64,000 bases of DNA, from the NCBI GenBank assembly GCA_903863035.1, contig CAIPAT010000319.1, positions 1 to 64,000 of the forward strand, in the 5' to 3' direction. Of this stretch, positions 36,476 through 44,735 are shown piece by piece. A program made the position numbers and the translations under genes. Position 1 is the stretch's first letter. Every line of letters begins with the position of its first letter. The notes beneath the pieces are model-generated. The model was not told the origin of the DNA and did not search any database. It was given only the letters and a program-made list of their open reading frames with translations. The DNA is from an uncultured Lentisphaeria bacterium (GTDB lineage: Bacteria > Verrucomicrobiota > Lentisphaeria > Victivallales > Victivallaceae).

Positions 36476-38776
36476 ATGACAGCGGCCGGAAACAGCATTC
36501 AATCCATTGTCTCAACCATACGTCTGGAGATCAAGACGCTCTCGGATAAATATCCGGCGCTGGTATTGCTCTGCGGACTGGTCAACGGCTTGCTGCCAAT
36601 GACCGCGATGCCGGATAAGCCGGTATCGGAAAAACTTCTGTATTGTGTACCCGCACTGCTGCTGATTTTTCTGTTGCCTAAAGCGAAAGCCTGGATATTC
36701 GCGATTCTGACTTTAACCGGCATTGCCGCAGTCGGGATCTATCTTTGGATGCTGGATGACAATTTTCTGGCAATAACCGGCGAACGCGACTGCGGCGCAG
36801 AAACGATAATCCGGATATCCGACGCCTCCTGCGGCGGCGCAACCGTGCCCTGGATGCAGAATCCGCCGCTGCTCAGAGCAGATATCCTGCAAATCCGGCT
36901 CAACGGAGAAAAAGAATGGCGGAAAACCTCCGGCAGGACAGCCATATTTCTGCCGAAAAATCACGGTCCGGTAAATTATGGCGAAGTTCTCCGGCTTCAC
37001 GGCGTTTTCAGGAAAGCGGATTCCACAATACTCGAAGAAGAGATAACCGTATTTTCCGAAAAATCCGGCAGGACTTCGGCAAAACAGCCGTTGCATAAAA
37101 GCATTCCCGGCAATTTTGATTTTCAGAGATATCTGCTTTCGCGCGGTATTGTCAGGACTTTTCACGCTTCGGAAGCGGTTTCTTTACGCGGTTATGAGCA
37201 GTTCAGTTTTCTCGGCAAATTGCTGGACTTCCGTAATATGCTGGTTGCCTCCAGCGCCGAAGGCATCGAGAAAACAGAATCGAAGAGTATGCTGGCAATC
37301 CTGCTTTTCGGCTACCGTCAGGGACTCGGCGACGAAACCAGAAACAGCTTTGTCCGCAGCGGCACCATTCATATTTTTTCGGTCAGCGGTTTAAACGTGG
37401 CGATCCTGGCGGCAATGGTGCTATGGCTGCTGCGCCCCTTCCCGTTCCGGATCAGGTATCTGACGATTCCGCCGCTGATGCTGGCGTATGTCGCCGCCAC
37501 CGGCATGCAGGCGCCGGCAGTAAGATCACTGCTGATGATTTCGCTCTGGGCTGTATGCCGGGCGTTTCTGTATTACACTCCGAACCTGAATGTGGTTTTT
37601 CTGGCGGCGGTCATCATTCTCGGAATCAATCCTTTTTACATTTCCGATATCGGAGTTCAATATTCTTTCATCATCGTGATCTTCCTGCTCGCATCAGGAG
37701 AGTCAGTAATAGAATGGGCCGGTTCCGCCGGCGAGAAAAACCGCTGGATACCGCCAGGACGGCGGTCGGCTTTTGAAATGCTGCGTCTGCGTAAACTGGC
37801 TGCATTATGTGCGACGCTGGCAAGCTGCGTCATCGCCTGGATGGTCAGCAGCGGTATTTCCCTCTATTATCAGGGTATCTATTTCCCGCTTTCCATCATC
37901 GCCAATTTCATCATTATTCCGTTTGTCTCAGTATTGTATCTGCTGGTTTTTGTCAAATTTCTGGTCATCCCGCTGAGTTTCATGGTATCACCGGCGGGAA
38001 AAATCATTGAACTCGTGCTGGACGGCATGACCGGCGTATGTACTTTTTTCTATAATTACTTTGAAAACACCGCTATGATCAAGCCGCCGTTGTGGTCACT
38101 GCTGATATTCTATACCGCGCTCCTGCTGTTAATAACTTCTCGCCGGAAGAAAATCCTGCTGCCGGCGCTGGCGGCGGTATTTTCCATTCTGATTCTCTGG
38201 CATGCGGCGCCGCGATTTCTGGACCCGGAAATCGTGGTCATGAGCGGCGGCGGCAGTCAGACCCCCGCAGTCGTCATCTGTCCGCCGGGCGGCGGACGAG
38301 CGACCGTGATCAATGTTCCGTCGTGGGAATCAGCCCAGGCCATCGTCAATACGTTAAGAGTTCGCGGCGTTACCCGGATTGACCGCCTGATTCTCACCAA
38401 TTCCAGAAAAGACGCCTGTGCGGGAGCAGCGTTCCTGCTCTCCGCCATAGACGTCAATCAGATCATTCCGGAAAGAACTGTGGCTAAAACCGCTTTTCTC
38501 GCTTCTCTGCTGAAAACCTGCCCTGCAGAGAGGACTGCAGTCCGCTGGCCGGGAGCCGGCAACTGGTATTCCAGCAACTCGGAAATGAATCTTGTTTTAA
38601 AAAACAACGATTGGGCGTTTGAATATACGCCTGGAGACTTTAATATAAATCTGCAGATTACTGAAACATTGCCTGGAGCCTCGATGGTAAAAATTAAAGT
38701 CGAGGGTTACAGTGAGATTTCGGTGCCTATTCAAAACAGCAGCGCTTTAGAAGCGAGGAAATATGTCTTTAAATGA
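36476..38776 (+). CDS. comEC: ComEC/Rec2-family DNA-uptake channel with degenerate C-terminal domain
   Basis: 766 residues. N-terminal membrane helices, an OB-like DUF4131 region (about 100-220), and the competence domain with the typical GDETRNSFVRSGTIHIFSVS then GLNVAIL (about 282-308) and GMQAPAVRSLLM. ComEC carries single-stranded DNA across the inner membrane. The C-terminal metallo-beta-lactamase domain (about 590-720) is recognisable by position but has lost its metal ligands: ILTNSRKDACAGA stands where HxHxDH is expected. No good ribosome-binding site precedes the ATG, consistent with coupling to the lipoprotein gene. Its end overlaps the glycosyltransferase gene by 14 bases. Confidence 0.87.
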   Translation: MTAAGNSIQSIVSTIRLEIKTLSDKYPALVLLCGLVNGLLPMTAMPDKPVSEKLLYCVPALLLIFLLPKAKAWIFAILTLTGIAAVGIYLWMLDDNFLAITGERDCGAETIIRISDASCGGATVPWMQNPPLLRADILQIRLNGEKEWRKTSGRTAIFLPKNHGPVNYGEVLRLHGVFRKADSTILEEEITVFSEKSGRTSAKQPLHKSIPGNFDFQRYLLSRGIVRTFHASEAVSLRGYEQFSFLGKLLDFRNMLVASSAEGIEKTESKSMLAILLFGYRQGLGDETRNSFVRSGTIHIFSVSGLNVAILAAMVLWLLRPFPFRIRYLTIPPLMLAYVAATGMQAPAVRSLLMISLWAVCRAFLYYTPNLNVVFLAAVIILGINPFYISDIGVQYSFIIVIFLLASGESVIEWAGSAGEKNRWIPPGRRSAFEMLRLRKLAALCATLASCVIAWMVSSGISLYYQGIYFPLSIIANFIIIPFVSVLYLLVFVKFLVIPLSFMVSPAGKIIELVLDGMTGVCTFFYNYFENTAMIKPPLWSLLIFYTALLLLITSRRKKILLPALAAVFSILILWHAAPRFLDPEIVVMSGGGSQTPAVVICPPGGGRATVINVPSWESAQAIVNTLRVRGVTRIDRLILTNSRKDACAGAAFLLSAIDVNQIIPERTVAKTAFLASLLKTCPAERTAVRWPGAGNWYSSNSEMNLVLKNNDWAFEYTPGDFNINLQITETLPGASMVKIKVEGYSEISVPIQNSSALEARKYVFK

Positions 38777-39944
38777 ACAAAAAATGAAGATTTGCCACGT
38801 TATCACCCGGATGATTGTCGGCGGTGCCCAGGAAAATACGTTGTTTACCATTATCGGCCATATCCAGAAAGGGCACGAAGTCGTGCTTGTCACCGGCCCT
38901 TCGCCCGGCCCGGAGGGAGAATTGCTCAAAAAAGCGGACTTCCCTGAATTCGAAGTCGTTGAATTCCCCTCGCTGGTCAGGGAAATTAATCCGGCCCGGG
39001 ACATCAAAGCTTATTTCGCATTGAAAAAATTTTTCCGGGAACGGAAGTTTGACGTGGTGCATACCCACAGCTCGAAAGCCGGCATCATCGGCCGGGTCGC
39101 GGCCTGGAACGCCGGAGTCCCGCTGGTCGTGCATACCGTCCACGGCCAGGCGTTCCATCCTTACGAAAAACCCTGGAAAAATTACATCTATAAAACTTCA
39201 GAACGCTGGGCGGCCAGACACAGTCACCGCATCTATGCCGTAGCTCAGGCAATGATTGACCAGTGCGTTCAGGCCGGCATCGCGCCGGCGGAAAAATACC
39301 AGGTGGTGTACAGCGGCATGGAAATTGAAAAGTTCCTGAATTCCACGCCGGAACCGGAATTGCGCAAACAACTGGGAATTCCGGAAAATGTCAAAGTTAT
39401 CGGCGCGGTTGCCAGGCTGTTTCCGCAAAAAGGATATGAATATTTCGTTCCGGCGGCCGGCAAAATTGTTGAAAAATACCCGGACACCCACTTCCTGATC
39501 GTCGGCAACGGCACTATGCGCGAAGAGTTGGACCGGCAGATCAAGTCCATGGGGCTGGCTGATCGTTTCCACTTTGCCGGACTGGTGCCGCCGGATCAGG
39601 TATACCGCTACATCGCGCAAATGGACATCCTGCTCCATCTGTCGCTGCATGAAGGCCTGCCCCGCGCCGTTGTCCAGGCGCTGGCATCCGGCAAACCGGC
39701 AATCGGCTTTGCGCTTGACGGCACCCCCGAGGTTATCTTCGACGATCAGACCGGCTTTCTGGCCCGGCCGGAAAACGTTGACAGCGTAGTTGAAGGCGTG
39801 TTGAAAATCCTCGGCGATCCTGCTCTGGCGGAGCAAATGGGACGCAACGGCAAACAACTCGTCGCTCAAAAATTCAACTGGCATTATATGGCGGATGTTC
39901 TGGAGCAGGAATATCTCAAACAACTCAAACCGGGCAAGAAATGA
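38763..39944 (+). CDS. GT4-family glycosyltransferase
   Basis: 393 residues, two Rossmann-like halves (GT-B fold). The N-terminal half has RMIVGGAQENTLFTI and VVHTHSSKAGIIGR; the C-terminal half has GAVARLFPQKGYEYFVPAA and the nucleotide-sugar site EGLPRAVVQALASGKPAIGF. It probably transfers a sugar to a cell-surface lipid or polysaccharide precursor at the inner membrane. Overlaps comEC by 14 bases and larE by 4, so the three genes form one transcript. Confidence 0.9.
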   Translation: MSLNEQKMKICHVITRMIVGGAQENTLFTIIGHIQKGHEVVLVTGPSPGPEGELLKKADFPEFEVVEFPSLVREINPARDIKAYFALKKFFRERKFDVVHTHSSKAGIIGRVAAWNAGVPLVVHTVHGQAFHPYEKPWKNYIYKTSERWAARHSHRIYAVAQAMIDQCVQAGIAPAEKYQVVYSGMEIEKFLNSTPEPELRKQLGIPENVKVIGAVARLFPQKGYEYFVPAAGKIVEKYPDTHFLIVGNGTMREELDRQIKSMGLADRFHFAGLVPPDQVYRYIAQMDILLHLSLHEGLPRAVVQALASGKPAIGFALDGTPEVIFDDQTGFLARPENVDSVVEGVLKILGDPALAEQMGRNGKQLVAQKFNWHYMADVLEQEYLKQLKPGKK

Positions 39945-40750
39945 ACACCATAGATTATGAAACTAAACTTATCGAAATACTAAAAGCCTGCGGCAGACTG
40001 GCTATCGCATATTCCGGCGGCACTGACAGCACGCTGCTGGCGGCGACAACCAATAAAGTACTGGGCAGGGACAATGTATTGCTGGTTCACATTGATTCAC
40101 CGCTGCTGCCGGAGGCTGAACGTGCTTTCGCGGAAGAATGGGCTGACCGCGAAGGCTGTAATCTGTTAAAAGTGCATCTGAATCCGCTTGAAAACGAGCA
40201 GATCCGCAAAAATGACGAACAGCGCTGCTATTATTGCAAAAAGCATGTAATGGGCATTGTAATCAAGGAAGCCGCACTCCGCGGCATCTCCACTGTAGCC
40301 GACGGCACCAACACCGACGATTTCAGCGATTACCGGCCCGGCATGAAAGCCTCCGATGAACTGGGCATACGCCATCCGTTTGTCGAGGCCGGAATGGGAA
40401 AAAAAGCGATTCGCGCTCTCGCGGAAAAATATAATCTGCCCAACTGGAACAATCCTGCCGCCGCCTGCCTGGCGTCACGCATTCCCTATCACACAGAACT
40501 TGACGCCGATATCCTGAAAATGATTGATTCCGCCGAAAGCTTTCTCTTCAGCCTAGGCTTCCGCGGCAGCCGTATCCGTTATCTCAACGGGCGCGCCAAG
40601 ATAGAAACATCCGTCAATGATATTGTTGATGTTGCCGCCATGCGCGTTGAAATCATTCAAGGCATCAAAAACTGCGGGTTTAAAGGTGTCCTGCTTGACC
40701 TGGAAGGCTACCGCCAGGGTTCACTGAATGAAGATATAAAGACGAATTAA
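39941..40750 (+). CDS. larE: ATP-dependent sacrificial sulfur transferase LarE
   Basis: 269 residues. PP-loop SGGTDS (25-30), CYYCKK (96-101) and AAACLASRIPY in which Cys176 falls at the position known to donate its sulfur in Lactobacillus LarE. LarE thiolates the pyridinium carboxylate made by LarB during assembly of the nickel-pincer nucleotide cofactor for lactate racemase-type enzymes. larB and larC are not in this window. Begins 4 bases before the glycosyltransferase ends. It is the last chromosomal gene before the integrated element. Confidence 0.92.
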   Translation: MNTIDYETKLIEILKACGRLAIAYSGGTDSTLLAATTNKVLGRDNVLLVHIDSPLLPEAERAFAEEWADREGCNLLKVHLNPLENEQIRKNDEQRCYYCKKHVMGIVIKEAALRGISTVADGTNTDDFSDYRPGMKASDELGIRHPFVEAGMGKKAIRALAEKYNLPNWNNPAAACLASRIPYHTELDADILKMIDSAESFLFSLGFRGSRIRYLNGRAKIETSVNDIVDVAAMRVEIIQGIKNCGFKGVLLDLEGYRQGSLNEDIKTN

Positions 40751-40778
40751 GAATCACCAGATCGGTGGCGGGAAAAAC

Positions 40779-40825
40779 TGGAGCCAATGAACGGAATCGA
40801 ACCGTTGACCTGCTCATTACGAGTG
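40779..40825 (+). repeat. attL: displaced 3' end of tRNA-Thr
   Basis: 47 bases identical to 52073-52119. It covers the CCA, acceptor 3' strand, T arm and the anticodon stem-loop's 3' half of tRNA-Thr(CGU), read on the minus strand, and then diverges. This is the copy left behind when the element restored the intact tRNA at the right end. Confidence 0.92.
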
Positions 40826-40850
40826 CTAGGTCTTTGCCTCAAAATAATCA

Positions 40851-40871
40851 AAATGTTCCAAAAATGTTCTA
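40851..40871 (+). promoter_or_regulatory. Left arm-type repeat pair (AAATGTTCYA)
   Basis: AAATGTTCCA (40851-40860) and AAATGTTCTA (40862-40871), same direction, 11-base period, 26 bases inside attL. Match the six copies near the right end. Confidence 0.6.
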
Positions 40872-40968
40872 AATTATTTTTATTTTTGAGTAAAACACTC
40901 TAATAAAAATGCTTATGGTCGTTATTATTGATTAAGCTTTTTAATAACGTAGCCGACAAAAATGAGTT

Positions 40969-42315
40969 ATGCAAATGTCAGTATTCAAGCGTAAGACATC
41001 AGCCGGTAAAACTAAGGAATACCATTATAAATTTATGCAAGGTGGCAAAACATATCATGGAGTATGTGAGAATTGTTTTGAAAAGGAACAGGCCATTGAC
41101 TTTGAGAAAACAAAGATTGCAACCGCAAAAAATCTATCAGTTCAGAAGTCTGTTAAAGCTCTAGTCGAAAATTTCAAGGATGAATTACGAGGTGGGGATA
41201 ATATACCATTGAAAGCAGCTTATGATTTATCGTTACTTAAACCTCATAGAAGAGCATCGTCAGAGAAACAACAGGCGGGGAAACGCTCATACTGGCGTGA
41301 TTTTACAGCATACCTTGAAGAAAAACATCCAGATGTAATTCATTTATCGGACGTAACAAAAAGTCATGCAGAAGAGTATGTACAGTATTTCAGAACCAAG
41401 GGCAGATTCAATAAGAAAACAATATTTAAAAACCATTTGAAGGGCAATCATAAATCATCATATATACGAACGGAAACAAAGCTGGCAGCCTTCACGGTGA
41501 ATATATCATTGATAACTTTAAATGAGGTGTTCAATTTATTAAAGCGTGATGCTGGTTTAATGGAAAATCCGTTTTCTGAAATTCACAAGGTAAAAAACGA
41601 TACTGAATCACGAGAAGCCTTTGCAGATCAGGAATTAAAATTAATTTTCAAAAGCTGTGATCCTTTTATCAAGCGCATTTTTATGACTGGTTTATTTACA
41701 GCATTACGAGAAGGCGATATATGCACATTAAAAAAAGCCGAGATTGATTTTGACAACCATATCATTAAGCGCAAACTGTTAAAGACCGGTAAGCTAGTGG
41801 AAATACCAATAATGGCTCCCTTTGAAAAGTTTTTAAAAGCAGAAATTGCAAATAGTGGTGATAGTGAATATGTGTTTCCAGAGCTTGCAGAAATGTATCT
41901 GGTAAATCAGTCTGGCATATCGTACAGAGTTAAGAATTTTCTGGAATCATTAGGCATCAAGACCACTAAAAAAGTAGCTGGACGTGACAGGGAAATCAGC
42001 GTTAAAGATGTTCATAGTTGTAGACATACGTTTTGTTATCTTGCGGGATTAGCCGGAATACCGCTGGTTATAGTTCAAAGCATAGTTGGTCACATGACCC
42101 CACAGATGACAGAGCATTACTCAGCACATGCAACCAGAGAAGCTAAACAGAACAATATGCTTTTGTTTCCTGACTTTATGAAACAGGATATTATTGATGT
42201 AGATGCAACAGAACCGGAAAGCATATTTGATCGTATTTCAAAAGCTATTGCATTGATTCAGGATTCCAAGATGAACGCCACGCTAAAAAATAAATTGCTT
42301 GAACTTCTGCAATAA
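40969..42315 (+). CDS. Tyrosine-recombinase integrase
   Basis: 448 residues. Catalytic set visible: Arg247 (TALREGD), Lys272 region (LLKTGK), His349 and Arg352 (HSCRHTF), His375 (VGHMT) and nucleophile Tyr384 (TEHYSAH). The N-terminal region (about 1-60, QVSVFKRKT-type start, MQGGKTYHGVCENCFEK) is an arm-binding-like domain, and residues 105-200 a SAM-like core-binding domain. The ATG at 40975 fits the GAG ribosome-binding site better than that at 40969. Orientation away from attL and 144 bases from it, the normal place for the integrase of a tRNA-integrated element. It should act on the 47-base att core. Confidence 0.93.
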   Translation: MQMSVFKRKTSAGKTKEYHYKFMQGGKTYHGVCENCFEKEQAIDFEKTKIATAKNLSVQKSVKALVENFKDELRGGDNIPLKAAYDLSLLKPHRRASSEKQQAGKRSYWRDFTAYLEEKHPDVIHLSDVTKSHAEEYVQYFRTKGRFNKKTIFKNHLKGNHKSSYIRTETKLAAFTVNISLITLNEVFNLLKRDAGLMENPFSEIHKVKNDTESREAFADQELKLIFKSCDPFIKRIFMTGLFTALREGDICTLKKAEIDFDNHIIKRKLLKTGKLVEIPIMAPFEKFLKAEIANSGDSEYVFPELAEMYLVNQSGISYRVKNFLESLGIKTTKKVAGRDREISVKDVHSCRHTFCYLAGLAGIPLVIVQSIVGHMTPQMTEHYSAHATREAKQNNMLLFPDFMKQDIIDVDATEPESIFDRISKAIALIQDSKMNATLKNKLLELLQ

Positions 42316-42379
42316 CTTCAACCCATAGCGTATTTACTCAACCTAAAAATTAATCAATAAGTAACCCCGGAGCAAAAAG

Positions 42380-42844
42380 ATGCTAATGGTAAGAAACAAA
42401 GGGAAAGAGATCGTAGAAACAGATTACTGGAAAACCACACAAAATCAGCATGGTTCGTTTTACTGTTCAATTAATGCCGGAGCTTTCAGATTGCTTGTTG
42501 ACACTACTACAAGCTCAGAGGCTCATTCAACCATTGATGCAGCAAGAATCGCAACGGAAATCGTAGTATCTCGTGGATGCTGGGATGATGATAATAATAA
42601 ATCCTGTATAGAGTTTCTATTCTTAGCCGCTTCACAAGTCCCATTCGTATTATTTTTTTATCCTGACCAAATAGACGCTATGCCAGCAGATGAAGACGCA
42701 GGCAGAGAGTTTGGGATTCTGATTTATGACAGAGCCGAAAAGGTATTTGATGGGAAATGCAAATATCGCAGAGTTCACCATATTCCATGCTATGAACCTT
42801 TCGCAGTTACCGGAGGACATGAAGAAAACGGTTTGCCAGTATAA
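42380..42844 (+). CDS. Unknown protein of the integrative element
   Basis: 154 residues, not recognised. A good GGAG sits 7 bases before the ATG. Two Cys (CSINAG; CIEFLF) and an acidic patch (WDDDNNKS; DAMPADEDAGREFG) stand out, and LLVDTTTSSEAHSTIDAARI suggests an alpha/beta core. No signal peptide or membrane segment. Placed between the integrase and the serine recombinase, 64 bases after the former. Confidence 0.6.
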   Translation: MLMVRNKGKEIVETDYWKTTQNQHGSFYCSINAGAFRLLVDTTTSSEAHSTIDAARIATEIVVSRGCWDDDNNKSCIEFLFLAASQVPFVLFFYPDQIDAMPADEDAGREFGILIYDRAEKVFDGKCKYRRVHHIPCYEPFAVTGGHEENGLPV

Positions 42845-42926
42845 TATAACGACCAATTTACTATACAGCAAAAAAGCGCATTTTTCCTGCTCAAGAAAAA
42901 ACACCCTTAAACTAGACGGTGAAATT

Positions 42927-43505
42927 ATGAAATGTTTAATTTATTCCAGAGTGTCAACCGCAGATCAGCATTACGAAAACCAGATAACCCAATTAAGCGA
43001 ATATGCCAATAAACAAGGCTGGACTATTGCCGGGGTAAAAACAGATACTGCTTCCGGTTCTAAATCTCTTGATGAACGTCAAGGCCTGAAAGAAGTATTC
43101 CAACTTGCCCATAAGAAGAAATTCGATATTCTGCTCTTTTGGTCATTGGATCGGTTTTCAAGAGAAGGCTCAAGAAAGACACTGGAATACTTAACCACTC
43201 TGGACAGTTACGGTATTCAATGGCATTCATTCACGGAGCAGTATATCTCATCCCTTGGAATATTTGCAGATGCTATTATATCGCTTCTGTCATGTCTTGC
43301 CAAACAAGAGCGAGTACGCATATCAGAACGTACCAAAGCCGGATTAGCAAGGGTTAAAATGCAGGGAATCAGGTTAGGCAGGCCAAATGTAAAGCCGGAG
43401 TTCATTCAGAGAGCCAAAAGCCTTAGAGGTAGCGGAATGTCGTTTTCTACAATCGGCAAGGAAATGAATATATCAAGGGCAAGAGCATATCAGCTTTGTC
43501 AGTAG
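42927..43505 (+). CDS. Serine recombinase (resolvase/invertase family)
   Basis: 192 residues from the ATG at 42927 (GGTGA upstream); the frame is open further upstream to 42726 but that part overlaps the previous gene in another frame and is not family-like. Starts MKCLIYSRVSTADQ with catalytic Ser10 and Arg8; DILLFWSLDRFSREG is the usual second motif, and the C-terminal KSLRGSGMSFSTIGKEMNIS plus RARAYQL is the HTH. Size matches Hin/Tn3-type small serine recombinases. In an element that already has a tyrosine integrase, it may resolve multimers or invert a segment. No crossover site was identified. Confidence 0.9.
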   Translation: MKCLIYSRVSTADQHYENQITQLSEYANKQGWTIAGVKTDTASGSKSLDERQGLKEVFQLAHKKKFDILLFWSLDRFSREGSRKTLEYLTTLDSYGIQWHSFTEQYISSLGIFADAIISLLSCLAKQERVRISERTKAGLARVKMQGIRLGRPNVKPEFIQRAKSLRGSGMSFSTIGKEMNISRARAYQLCQ

Positions 43506-43945
43506 AAGCAGCTATATGCTTCTCTAAATTTAAACAAATTGCCTGCCATATCAAATCTATGATAGCTAATTTCAAGCTGACGATTGCGCTGCTGCTTAAC
43601 CAGCTATATCCAGACTGAAGCACATACTGTCGATTGGAATCAAGCAAAATAATATTTTTCGTCTAGGCTTATATGTGATTTTATTTCTATATTTAAAATT
43701 TCATTTTCGTTATTTTAAATTTTGTTTCTATATTTAAAATTTCATTCCCGGTTTTTTCTATGCATATCCTGATTTTTTTTATTTCTTTACGATAGTTTCT
43801 GAGGCTAAAATATCCCGAAAAATATTTTTATCCAGATTATATAAAAAATTCTGCTAATAATTTTATACAAGCTTTTTTAAGACCTTCCGGCACAGTGTCG
43901 GTTGGGGATTCAAAAAGCAAAAATCATTAATAAGGAGATTTTATT
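43506..43945. other. AT-rich intergenic region with direct repeats
   Basis: Very AT-rich. TTTCTATATTTAAAATTTCA occurs at 43684 and again at 43725, 41 bases apart. This could be an origin or iteron-like tract, as the primase-helicase gene lies nearby. No convincing gene. Confidence 0.45.
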
Positions 43946-44338
43946 ATGAAGCTCACTGAAAAGCATAGAAATGAACAGGTTAAATTTTATCAGGAGCATG
44001 GTTGTAAATTATTATTTTGTGATTCGAATAACAGAATATATGAATGGGAGGAAGAAATGATACATATGGATTTTAATGTTATTCATCAACTGGGTCTTTT
44101 AGGAATTCGGAAAACAGTAAAAAATTATAATAATGAATTCAGTAATATGGTTCAATATACCATTGATGGAATTGCCCGGTATTCTTTAGAAGAAGCACAT
44201 AATGGTAATTGGAGAAATATTAAAGATGGTTCGATAAAGACTTGGCAGGAGTGGTGTGATTTAATATATATTGCTTATGATGAACCATATGGAATAGATA
44301 TAGCTAATGATTTAGCTAAGAATCTAGTCCAGATATAA
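43946..44338 (+). CDS. Unknown protein of the integrative element
   Basis: 130 residues, not recognised. AAGGAGA ribosome-binding site 8 bases before the ATG. Mixed alpha/beta composition, Trp- and Tyr-rich C-terminal half (NWRNIKDGSIKTWQEWCDLI), no signal or membrane segment. Isolated between two AT-rich gaps. Confidence 0.6.
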   Translation: MKLTEKHRNEQVKFYQEHGCKLLFCDSNNRIYEWEEEMIHMDFNVIHQLGLLGIRKTVKNYNNEFSNMVQYTIDGIARYSLEEAHNGNWRNIKDGSIKTWQEWCDLIYIAYDEPYGIDIANDLAKNLVQI

Positions 44339-44735
44339 AGTGGCCGGTACTTTACTACCCCCTTTACTTCAACCCCATGCAGCAAAAAATAAGCCTTTGC
44401 CAATACCCGGCGAGCTAGTCGAGATCGCGAACAAAATGCAATGGCGGGGCTTAAAACTCGCATCAAGGGCATTGCAGACGGACATTCACGGCGAATGGAG
44501 ATAAGCCGGTTCAAAGTCAAATTGAAGTGAAAAGCTACTTTCCGAAAGTGGCATATATGAAGAGCGGTGATTTTAAATTTAATATTTCAACCGCTCTGTA
44601 TAATGAAGAAAGTAATTCTCTCTGGTATGACAGTGTTTCGATTGGTCTCGCTTTCATTGTCATATCAGGGAAATTTTATAACCGATGTTACCAAGTGAGA
44701 CCAGGAAATAAATAATTTTTAACAAAGTGAGACCA
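44339..44735. other. Non-coding gap with a GC-richer patch and repeated AAGTGAGACCA
   Basis: 44340-44520 is clearly richer in GC than its surroundings and looks like a fossil fragment; a 55-codon frame from GTG 44340 to 44505 has no ribosome-binding site. Nearer the next gene, AAGTGAGACCA occurs at 44693-44703 and 44725-44735, and inverted (one mismatch) at 44643-44653. Confidence 0.5.
44643..44735. promoter_or_regulatory. AAGTGAGACCA repeats upstream of primase-helicase gene
   Basis: Two direct copies and one inverted copy (with C for T). The last copy ends at the base before the ATG at 44736 and covers its ribosome-binding site, so a bound protein could block translation or initiation. Copy-control or iteron-like role is inferred. 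Confidence 0.45.

Noticed and set aside
42726-42926. N-terminal extension of the serine recombinase frame
   Set aside because: Overlaps the preceding gene in another frame, and the family-typical protein starts at 42927 with its own ribosome-binding site.
43447-43647. 66-codon minus-strand frame after the serine recombinase
   Set aside because: No start signals and overlaps the recombinase end; not protein-like.
44527-44715. 62-codon frame from GTG upstream of the primase-helicase
   Set aside because: No ribosome-binding site; covers the AAGTGAGACCA repeats, which better explain the region.
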